From Ketogulonicigenium robustum (GTDB taxonomy: Bacteria; Pseudomonadota; Alphaproteobacteria; Rhodobacterales; Rhodobacteraceae): a stretch of 64,000 nt of DNA. The stretch lies in contig NZ_CP019937.1 of assembly GCF_002117445.1 (NCBI RefSeq), forward strand, positions 1,117,501 through 1,181,500, written 5' to 3'. Below the pieces are notes generated by a model, which saw only the letters and a list, made by a program, of their open reading frames with translations, did not search any database and had not been told where the DNA came from. The position numbers and the translations under genes are program-made. Positions 57,553 through 64,000 of the stretch are shown here, in pieces; position 1 is the stretch's first letter; each line of letters opens with the position of its first letter.

Positions 57553-58587
57553 TCATTCCTGCGGCAGAAGAACACTAAAAGTGCTGCCCTTTTGTGGTGC
57601 GCTGGAAATCGCCAGTCGGCCGCGATGGCGATTGATGATGTGCTTGACGATCGCCAGCCCCAGCCCGCTGCCCCCCACCGCGCGCGAGCGGTGGGCGTCG
57701 ACGCGGTAGAACCGTTCGGTCAGGCGCGGGATATGGTGGGATTCGATCCCCAGGCCTTGGTCCTGCACATCCAGCCGGACGGCGCAGCCGCGCAGCGCAG
57801 CGTCGAACCGCGCGGGGTGCAGCGCGATCGTCACCGGCTTGTCGGGGCCGCCGTACTTCAGCGCGTTCTGCACCAGATTGCGCAGCACCTGCAGCAACTG
57901 GCCGCTATCGCCGGGGACAACCCAGTTCCCTTCGGGCACGTCCAGCACTAGGTGGTTGTTTCCTTGGGCGGCCAGCGGCTCTAGCGCGGCGATGGTTTCT
58001 TCGGCCAGCGCCTTCAGATCGACGGGCGCGGTCGGACGGACGCGCTCGTCCACCTCGACACGGCTGAGCGAGAGGAGACCGTCGACCAGTTGTACCATGC
58101 GACTGGCCTCACGTTCCATTATATCCAGAAAGCGGGTGCGGACGGCAAGGTCGTCACGGGCGGGGCCGCGCAGGGTTTCGATGAATCCCATGATGGCGGT
58201 CAGCGGAGTGCGCAATTCGTGGCTGACGTTCGCCACGAAATCGCGCCGCACCTGATTGGCCTCTTCGACCGCAGTCAGGTCAGTGAAGGTGACCAGAATA
58301 GCCCGTGTCGCGCCGCCGATGGGGGCCGCGCGCATCTGCCAGACGGAATCGCGGCTGCTGCCGCGCTGGGTGTGGCGGGCCTTGGCCTCGCGCGCGCCGC
58401 CCACGACACGTTCGATCGCCGCGCTGACGGCGGGTTGGCGCAACACCGCCGCGTGCTGCAGCCCCACCATATCCAAGCCAATTAGATCGCGCGCCGCGAT
58501 ATTTTGGGCCGCAACGACCCCTTCCGCCCCGATCACCAAAGCGGGGAAATCCATCGCTTCGATCAAGGCCGCGCCATAGTCCGACAT
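57553..58587 (-). CDS. PhoR-like sensor histidine kinase without membrane segments
   Basis: The 344-residue protein has an N-terminal PAS domain (about residues 12-105), a HisKA domain with the phosphorylated His123 in FVANVSHELRTPLTAIMGF, and an ATPase domain with N-box LVQNALKYG, G1 DQGLGIE and G2 GGSGLGLAIVKHI. The sequence around the H-box is PhoR-like. There is no hydrophobic segment, so it senses a cytoplasmic signal or a partner protein. No response regulator, phoU or pst gene is nearby. ATG 58587 has a strong GGAGG. Confidence 0.88.
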   Translation of the reverse strand: MSDYGAALIEAMDFPALVIGAEGVVAAQNIAARDLIGLDMVGLQHAAVLRQPAVSAAIERVVGGAREAKARHTQRGSSRDSVWQMRAAPIGGATRAILVTFTDLTAVEEANQVRRDFVANVSHELRTPLTAIMGFIETLRGPARDDLAVRTRFLDIMEREASRMVQLVDGLLSLSRVEVDERVRPTAPVDLKALAEETIAALEPLAAQGNNHLVLDVPEGNWVVPGDSGQLLQVLRNLVQNALKYGGPDKPVTIALHPARFDAALRGCAVRLDVQDQGLGIESHHIPRLTERFYRVDAHRSRAVGGSGLGLAIVKHIINRHRGRLAISSAPQKGSTFSVLLPQE

Positions 58588-58634
58588 AAGCACCTCCGTG
58601 GTGCCCCGAGGCCTACGCATTGAATGCGAAAAAT

Positions 58635-59303
58635 TTATGACAGCGCGCCACGCAATGTAAACTCCTGTTGAAGGGCGCGGACGTGGCCGGTCAGCCATGG
58701 TTGGCGGCTGCGGCGCAGACGTTCGGCCTGAATGATAGCGATCAGGCGGGATTCGGTGGCATCCAGATCATCATTGACCAGCACGTAATCGTATTCGGCC
58801 CAGTGGCTGATCTCGTCGGCGCTTTCGGCCATGCGGCGGGCGATAATCTCGTCGCTGTCTTGGGCGCGGGTGCGCAGGCGCTTTTCGAGCTCGGCGATCG
58901 AAGGCGGCAGGATGAAGATCGAGATGACGGCTGCGCCCAGCGGCGAATTGCGGATCTGTTGGCCGCCTTGCCAATCGATGTCGAACAAGGTGTCGCGCCC
59001 CTCGGCCATCGCCTGTTCGACCGGGCCGCGCGGGCTGCCGTAGTAGTTTCCGAACACCTCGGCATGTTCCAGCATCTGGTTTTCGGCGATCTGCTGGCCA
59101 AAGGTGTCATGCGTCATGAAGTGGTAGTGCTGGCCGTCAACCTCGCCTGCGCGGGGGGCGCGGGTGGTCGCCGACACCGAAAAGCGCAGTGTTTCATCCC
59201 ACGCCATCAGGCGGCGCGACAGGGTCGATTTCCCCGCGCCTGATGGCGACGACAGGATGATCAGAAGGCCTTGGCGTTGAGGCATGGCGGCGGGCGATAT
59301 CAT
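58635..59303 (-). CDS. gmk: Guanylate kinase
   Basis: Gmk phosphorylates GMP to GDP. The 222-residue product has the P-loop [15 protein letters not shown], the GMP-binding [21 protein letters not shown] and the [11 protein letters not shown] segment. ATG 59303 has GGAA upstream and is preferred over ATG 59285 (no ribosome site) and over the longer frame to 59390. It lies 47 bases upstream of the kinase gene on the same strand. Confidence 0.95.
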   Translation of the reverse strand: MISPAAMPQRQGLLIILSSPSGAGKSTLSRRLMAWDETLRFSVSATTRAPRAGEVDGQHYHFMTHDTFGQQIAENQMLEHAEVFGNYYGSPRGPVEQAMAEGRDTLFDIDWQGGQQIRNSPLGAAVISIFILPPSIAELEKRLRTRAQDSDEIIARRMAESADEISHWAEYDYVLVNDDLDATESRLIAIIQAERLRRSRQPWLTGHVRALQQEFTLRGALS

Positions 59304-59514
59304 GGCGGATTTCCGGACTAAGCAGTTTTCGTCTGACTGCCGAGGATTACCACAGCCTGCAAGAAGAAATGCACCTGCGGTCGGCGGCAATCCACCGCAA
59401 TCGGGCGATTAACCACTACTTTACTTTACCCGCACCTGTTTTGTGCAACCATGATAGGTAGATTTAAACGATTTAGTAACCAGTTCATTTCCTGTTCATC
59501 AGCAGAGTCCCCCC

Positions 59515-60189
59515 ATGCACAACGGCAGCCACGCCAGCCTGTACCGGTGCCAACACAGCGCCGAAATCCGTCATTCGTTTTCCGCGCTCGAGGCATATTG
59601 GCAGCGGTTGCGCGGGGATGCGGCCAGCGCGCCGGCGCTGTTCGATTTCGACCCGACGCAGGTCGACGCGGTTCTGCCCTACTCGCTGGTGATCGAGGGG
59701 ATCGCCCCCGGGATGACGCGGGTGCGCGTGGCGGGCACCGAAATCGACAAGCTGTTTGATGGCGACGTGCGCGGGATGCCGTTTTCGGCGCTGTTCGCTG
59801 GCCCTGCCCGCGCCCATTTGCAAGCGTTGACCGAACAAGTCTTTAGCGGCCCTGCCGTTATCGAGGCGGCCGTGCGGATGGGCACTGCCCAGGGTCAGAT
59901 GATCATGCTGCCGCTGACAAGCCACGAAGGGCGCATCACCCGCGCGATTTGTGCGATCATTTTCGAAGACATCGACCTGCGCAGCGCCCATCGCTGTAGT
60001 TTTGCCGAGGGCGAAGGCCGCATTCAACCGCTGCGCGCAGCCTTCAGCACCCCGCCAGTCACCACGGGTATGGCAGTTCAGAAAAAAGCCAGCCTGCGTC
60101 TGGTGGCGCAGGCTGGCGATGGTGAAAGTTTGGCCGGCGCGCTGCCCCGCTGCAAGGGTCACCTGCGGCTGGTCAGCGATAACGCCTGA
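59515..60189 (+). CDS. PAS_5-domain protein (formerly DUF1457)
   Basis: This 224-residue soluble protein has the PAS_5 core: IRHSFSALEAYWQRLRGD, then VLPYSLVIEGIAPGMTRVRVAGTEIDKLFDGDVRGMPFSALF, and a central MLPLTSHEGRITRAICAIIFED. Such proteins are frequent in Rhodobacterales and probably sense small signals, but no output domain is attached. Its stop codon abuts that of aroG with no gap. The C-terminal 45 residues are basic and variable. Confidence 0.82.
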   Translation: MHNGSHASLYRCQHSAEIRHSFSALEAYWQRLRGDAASAPALFDFDPTQVDAVLPYSLVIEGIAPGMTRVRVAGTEIDKLFDGDVRGMPFSALFAGPARAHLQALTEQVFSGPAVIEAAVRMGTAQGQMIMLPLTSHEGRITRAICAIIFEDIDLRSAHRCSFAEGEGRIQPLRAAFSTPPVTTGMAVQKKASLRLVAQAGDGESLAGALPRCKGHLRLVSDNA

Positions 60190-61560
60190 TCAAACGGCCG
60201 TTTTGCGCTGTTGAACCGCACGGCGGTTCGACAGTTCTTCCGCGACAAGGAACGCCAATTCCAGCGACTGGCTGGCGTTCAGGCGCGGATCGCAAGCGGT
60301 GTGGTAGCGGTCGGACAGATCTTCATCTGTCACAGCGCGCACGCCGCCGGTGCATTCGGTCACATCGGACCCCGTCATTTCAAAATGCACACCGCCCGGG
60401 ATGGTGCCCTCGGCATTGTGAATCGCAAAGAACTCGCGCACTTCGCGCATGACCGATTCAACGGGGCGGGTTTTGTAGCCCGTCGTCGACTTGATCGTGT
60501 TGCCGTGCATGGGGTCGCACGTCCAGACCACATTCGCGCCTTCCTCTTGCACGGTGCGGATCAGGCGCGGCAGGTTGTCACCCACTTTACCCGCGCCAAA
60601 GCGCGCGATCAGCGTCAGGCGGCCAGCCTCGTTCTGCGGATTCAGGCGCGCCATCAAGCGTTTGAGGTCGTCCGACGTCATCGAGGGGCCGCATTTCAGG
60701 CCGATCGGGTTCTGCACGCCTGCGCAGTATTCAACGTGCGCGCCATCAGGCTGTCGTGTGCGGTCGCCAATCCAGACCATGTGCCCCGAACCTGCCAGCC
60801 ACTTGCCAGTGGTCGAATCCACGCGGGTCAGCGCCTCTTCGTACTCCAGCAGCAAAGCCTCGTGGCTGGTGAAAAACTCGACCGTTTGCAGCGCGTGGGC
60901 GGCTTCGTCGCGCACACCGGCGGCTTCGATAAAATCGAGCGCGTCGGAAATGCGGTTCGCCATCTCGCTATATTTACCCGCCTCGGGGGCGCCGGTGAAG
61001 CCCAGCGTCCAAGCGTGAACCTTGCGCACGTCGGCATAGCCGCCGGTCGAAAACGCACGCAGCAGGTTGAGCGTGGCAGCCGATTGCAGATAGGCTTGGG
61101 CCATCCGCTCGGGGTCGGGTACGCGCGCACCGGGGTTGAAGTCAAACCCGTTGATGATGTCGCCGCGGTAGCTGGGCAGCTCTTGCCCGCCGATCGCCTC
61201 AGTCGCGGCGGAACGGGGTTTTGCGAACTGGCCCGCCATGCGGCCAACTTTGACCACCGGCACTTTGGCGCCATAGGTCAGCACCACAGCCATCTGCAAC
61301 ATCACCTTGAATGTGTCGCGGATATTGTCGGCCGAGAACGCCGCAAAGCTTTCGGCGCAATCGCCGCCCTGCAGCAAAAACGCCTCGCCGCGCGAGACCT
61401 GCCCCAGCAACGACTTCAGGCGGCGCGCCTCGCCCGCAAAAACCAAGGGGGGATAAGAGGCAAGGCGGCTTTCGACATCTGCCAGCTTTGCGCTGTCAGT
61501 ATAGTCGGGCATCTGCACGCGGGGTTTGCTGCGCCAGCCGGATTTTTGCCACTCGGTCAT
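60190..61560 (-). CDS. aroG: 3-deoxy-7-phosphoheptulonate synthase, class II
   Basis: This enzyme condenses phosphoenolpyruvate and erythrose 4-phosphate, the first step to aromatic amino acids. The 456-residue protein is the plant-type class II form: [14 protein letters not shown] near residue 70, [46 protein letters not shown], and [11 protein letters not shown], with metal and substrate residues intact. ATG 61560 has GGAG six bases upstream; ATG 61575 would add five residues. Confidence 0.97.
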   Translation of the reverse strand: MTEWQKSGWRSKPRVQMPDYTDSAKLADVESRLASYPPLVFAGEARRLKSLLGQVSRGEAFLLQGGDCAESFAAFSADNIRDTFKVMLQMAVVLTYGAKVPVVKVGRMAGQFAKPRSAATEAIGGQELPSYRGDIINGFDFNPGARVPDPERMAQAYLQSAATLNLLRAFSTGGYADVRKVHAWTLGFTGAPEAGKYSEMANRISDALDFIEAAGVRDEAAHALQTVEFFTSHEALLLEYEEALTRVDSTTGKWLAGSGHMVWIGDRTRQPDGAHVEYCAGVQNPIGLKCGPSMTSDDLKRLMARLNPQNEAGRLTLIARFGAGKVGDNLPRLIRTVQEEGANVVWTCDPMHGNTIKSTTGYKTRPVESVMREVREFFAIHNAEGTIPGGVHFEMTGSDVTECTGGVRAVTDEDLSDRYHTACDPRLNASQSLELAFLVAEELSNRRAVQQRKTAV

Positions 61561-61663
61561 CTTGGTCTCCGTCATGAAAGCCGCGCCGGATCACCTGACC
61601 CGACGGGACTGCAAGGCCTTATAATACCCCTGAGCCCGTCCGCAATGTCTTTTAAACCTGCCC

Positions 61664-61700
61664 GCCAATGCGGCATTCCGCTGCGAATTGCTGCATTGGC
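61664..61700. promoter_or_regulatory. Inverted repeat upstream of the ABC binding-protein gene
   Basis: GCCAATGC (61664-61671) and GCATTGGC (61693-61700) are perfect 8-bp inverted repeats with a 21-base spacer. They lie 87 bases before the ATG at 61787, in the divergent spacer with aroG. Confidence 0.35.
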
Positions 61701-61786
61701 GCTCATTCCAGGCAGCCGATGCTTTTAATTTGTTGACCCTATGCTAGCTTGACCATCAGGACAAAAGTCCAACAAGGGAGATAATA

Positions 61787-62971
61787 ATGAAAAAGCTGCT
61801 ATTAGCTTCGAGCGCCGTGGCATTACTTGCCGGCGCTGCCGCCGCCGAAGACGTCAAGCTGGGCGTGTCGATCGGTTATACCGGCCCGTTGGAAAGTATA
61901 GCGCCTGCCATGACCGCCGCTGTCGAGCTGGCCAGCGGCGAGGCAAACGCATCGGGGCTGCTGTTGGACGGGTCGACCATCACCGTTGTGACCGGAGATT
62001 CCACCTGTATCGACGCCGCAGCCGCGACCGCTACCGCTGAACGCCTGATTACTGTCGAGGGGGTCAAAGGCATCGTCGGCGGGATGTGTTCGGGCGAAAC
62101 TATCGCGCAACTACAAAACGTCGCGGTGCCCAATGGCGTGGTGATGATCTCGCCATCGGCCACCTCGCCCGCGCTGACGACGGTTGAGGACAACGGCCTG
62201 TTCTTCCGCACCTCCCCCTCGGACGCGCGGCAAGGCCAAGTTATGGCCGACATCTTGCAAGATCGTGGCTATGGCACCGTCGCCGTCACCTATACCAACA
62301 ACGACTACGGCAAGGGTCTGGCGGATTCATTCGAGGCGGCCTTTAATGCTGCGGGCGGCACGGTCACCATCAACGCGCCCCATGACGACGGCAAGGCCGA
62401 CTATTCCGCCGAAGTTGCGGCGCTTGCATCGGCTGGTGGCGAGGTTCTGGTAATCGTCGGTTATATTGACCAAGGCGGCGGCGGCATATTGCGCAACGCC
62501 ATCGACACGGCAGCCTTCGACATTTTCGAATTCCCCGACGGCATGGTCTCGGTCGCGCTTGAGGAGCGTTTCGCCAACGAGATCACCGGATCGTTCGGCC
62601 AGAACCCCTCGGCGGCGGGCGACGGCCGCGACATGTTCGTCGCCATGGCCGCAGGTGCCGGCTTTGACGGGACCGAGTCTTACGCAGCGGAAAGTTATGA
62701 CGCTGCGGCGCTGATCATTCTGGCGATGCAGGCGGCGGGATCGTCAGACCCTGCGGTTTACAAAGACTTCATCATGGGTGTCGCCAACGCCCCCGGCGAG
62801 CCGATCCTGCCCGGCGAAATCGCCAAAGCGCTAGAGATCATCAAGGCTGGCGGCGATGTCGACTATGTTGGCGCCTCGGCGGTTGAACTGATCGGCCCCG
62901 GCGAAAGCGCGGGCACCTATCGCGAGGTCGAGTTCAAAGACGGCAAGATGGACGTCGTGAACTGGCGCTAA
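61787..62971 (+). CDS. Branched-chain amino-acid-type ABC substrate-binding protein
   Basis: The 394-residue precursor has a signal peptide (about 20 residues, cleaved after GAAAA). The mature part is a type I periplasmic binding protein (Peripla_BP_6): VKLGVSIGYTGPLESIAPAM, the cluster GIVGGMCSGETIAQLQNVAVPNGVVMISPSATSPAL, and VAVTYTNNDYGKGLADSFEAAF. The ligand is unknown; family members bind Leu/Ile/Val, amides, urea or aromatic acids. It starts the liv-type operon and is followed by a strong terminator before livG. Confidence 0.92.
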   Translation: MKKLLLASSAVALLAGAAAAEDVKLGVSIGYTGPLESIAPAMTAAVELASGEANASGLLLDGSTITVVTGDSTCIDAAAATATAERLITVEGVKGIVGGMCSGETIAQLQNVAVPNGVVMISPSATSPALTTVEDNGLFFRTSPSDARQGQVMADILQDRGYGTVAVTYTNNDYGKGLADSFEAAFNAAGGTVTINAPHDDGKADYSAEVAALASAGGEVLVIVGYIDQGGGGILRNAIDTAAFDIFEFPDGMVSVALEERFANEITGSFGQNPSAAGDGRDMFVAMAAGAGFDGTESYAAESYDAAALIILAMQAAGSSDPAVYKDFIMGVANAPGEPILPGEIAKALEIIKAGGDVDYVGASAVELIGPGESAGTYREVEFKDGKMDVVNWR

Positions 62972-62985
62972 GGCGCGACGGCAGC

Positions 62986-63014
62986 GGGGCGGGCCACTGG
63001 CTCGCCCCTTTTTT
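62986..63014 (+). terminator. Intra-operon terminator between binding protein and livG
   Basis: A 10-bp stem GGGGCGGGCC/GGCTCGCCCC with one G-U pair has a 3-base loop and six T residues directly after. Read-through would allow lower expression of the transporter core than of the binding protein. Confidence 0.9.
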
Positions 63015-63081
63015 ATACCACGCGGCAGACGGGAAAATCCCGCGCATCCCCAGATGGATGGGCCGCTAAAGGGAGAGATGC

Positions 63082-63861
63082 ATGATCGTCGTCCACGACT
63101 TGCACAAGCACTTCGGCGGCTTTCGCGCCGTCAATGGCGCCAGCCTGACTATTGAAACGGGGTCGATCACCGGCCTTATCGGCCCGAATGGCGCGGGCAA
63201 AACCACGTTGTTCAACGTCATCGCGGGTCGGTTGCCGCCGACCTCGGGGCGGGTCGAGATGGATGGCGAGGATATCACGGGATTGTCGCCACATGCCTTG
63301 TTTCACAAAGGGTTGCTGCGCACCTTTCAGATAGCACATGAATTTGGATCTATGACGGTGCGCGAAAACCTGATGATGGTGCCCGCGCAGCAAACCGGCG
63401 AGACGCTGTGGAACACATGGTTCCAGCGCAGCCGCATCCGCGCGGAAGAACGCGCCCTGCGCGCCCGCGCCGACGAAGTGCTGGATTTTTTGACCATCAG
63501 CCACCTTGCGGATGAGAAGGCAGCGAATATTTCGGGTGGGCAGAAAAAGCTGCTCGAGCTAGGCCGGACGATGATGGTCGACGCCAAGATCGTCTTTCTG
63601 GACGAAGTTGGCGCGGGTGTGAACCGCACCCTTTTGAACACCATCGGCGATGCCATCGTACGCCTGAACCGCGAGCGCGGCTATACGTTCTGCGTAATCG
63701 AGCATGACATGGATTTCATCGCCCGCCTGTGCAACCCCGTGATCGTCATGGCCGAGGGGCAAGTGCTGGCCCAAGGCAGCGCAGCAGAAATCCGCGCGAA
63801 CGACGCCGTGATCGAGGCCTATCTTGGCACTGGACTGAAAAACAAGGCGCTGCCCGCATGA
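63082..63861 (+). CDS. livG: ABC transporter ATP-binding protein, LivG type
   Basis: This is one of two ATPases of the branched-chain amino-acid transporter family. The 259-residue protein has Walker [13 protein letters not shown], the LivG sequence ITGLSPHALFHKGLLRTFQIAHEF, signature ISGGQKKLLELGRTMM, and Walker B IVFLDEVGAGVN, where DEP is more usual than DEV. The start has GGGAGAG upstream. Its stop overlaps the livF start by four bases. Confidence 0.93.
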   Translation: MIVVHDLHKHFGGFRAVNGASLTIETGSITGLIGPNGAGKTTLFNVIAGRLPPTSGRVEMDGEDITGLSPHALFHKGLLRTFQIAHEFGSMTVRENLMMVPAQQTGETLWNTWFQRSRIRAEERALRARADEVLDFLTISHLADEKAANISGGQKKLLELGRTMMVDAKIVFLDEVGAGVNRTLLNTIGDAIVRLNRERGYTFCVIEHDMDFIARLCNPVIVMAEGQVLAQGSAAEIRANDAVIEAYLGTGLKNKALPA

Positions 63862-64000
63862 ACTTTCTAAACGCAAGCAATATGCGCGGCGGGTATGGCC
63901 GCGGCGCGGATATTCTGAATGGCGCGACGATTACCGTCGAAAAAGGCCAGATCGGCGTGATCGTCGGGCCGAACGGCGCGGGAAAATCGACCGCCATGAA
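63858..64000 (+). CDS. livF: ABC transporter ATP-binding protein, LivF type (5' part)
   Basis: Only the first 47 codons lie in the window: MNFLNASNMRGGYGRGADIL, then Walker A VGPNGAGKSTAMK at the edge. The short spacing from the N-terminus to Walker A and the coupling to livG fit LivF. The permease genes livH and livM would be expected further right. Confidence 0.88.
   Translation, partial: MNFLNASNMRGGYGRGADILNGATITVEKGQIGVIVGPNGAGKSTAM

Overview
The window looks like ordinary chromosomal backbone of an alphaproteobacterium of the Rhodobacterales (Rhodobacteraceae/Paracoccaceae type). Codon use is GC-rich. The gene neighbourhoods yceD-rpmF-plsX-fabH-ihfA-merR-tRNA-Pro, yajC-secD-secF-ccmABCDG and yfgM-bamB-der, plus a class II DAHP synthase and a PAS_5 protein, all fit that group. 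I call 64 protein genes, one decayed gene and one tRNA. I see no rRNA, insertion sequence, prophage, plasmid gene, CRISPR array or recognisable defence system. I did not find a convincing new multi-gene system; the points of interest are small and local.

Layout. 1-970: decayed FecCD-type permease and an AT-richer spacer. 973-2739: rpsB-tsf (minus). 2926-4724: psuK-psuG, pseudouridine salvage. 4995-8768: family 5 solute-binding protein, a DsbA-fold protein without its cysteines, and a Bcr/CflA exporter. 8795-14173 (all minus): tgt, lon, hfq, hflX. 14320-19541 (plus): sufT-like, sufA-like, tpiA, a CDF-like protein with a damaged metal site, a P450, ferredoxin-NADP reductase, and infC starting at ATA. 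19593-24643: small secreted protein, then pyrC-pyrE-dnaB-alr. 24647-32023: agmatinase and M20 hydrolase, mazG, a beta-barrel protein, uup, an OlsB-like acyltransferase, msrB and bamE. 32193-37505: yceD-rpmF-plsX-fabH-ihfA-merR, tRNA-Pro(GGG) and dcd. 37511-41252: DUF1223 protein and aconitase.

41307-47037 is one minus-strand block, yajC-secD-secF-ccmA-ccmB-ccmC-ccmD-ccmG. It couples the Sec accessory complex to cytochrome c maturation and includes a 52-residue ccmD. serS is divergent from it. 48568-55196 carries der, bamB, yfgM, an Atm1-type exporter and a LysM protein. 55340-61560 holds a LOG-family hydrolase, rarD, sodB, a soluble PhoR-like kinase, gmk, a PAS_5 protein and aroG. The right end enters a branched-chain amino-acid-type ABC operon: binding protein, strong terminator, livG, and the start of livF.

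Themes that tie the window together are translation (S2, EF-Ts, IF3, L32, SerRS, Der, Tgt, Uup), envelope biogenesis (SecDF-YajC, BamB, BamE, Ccm, YfgM), Fe-S and heme handling, and nucleotide metabolism. Convergent gene pairs are usually separated by compact bidirectional hairpin terminators.
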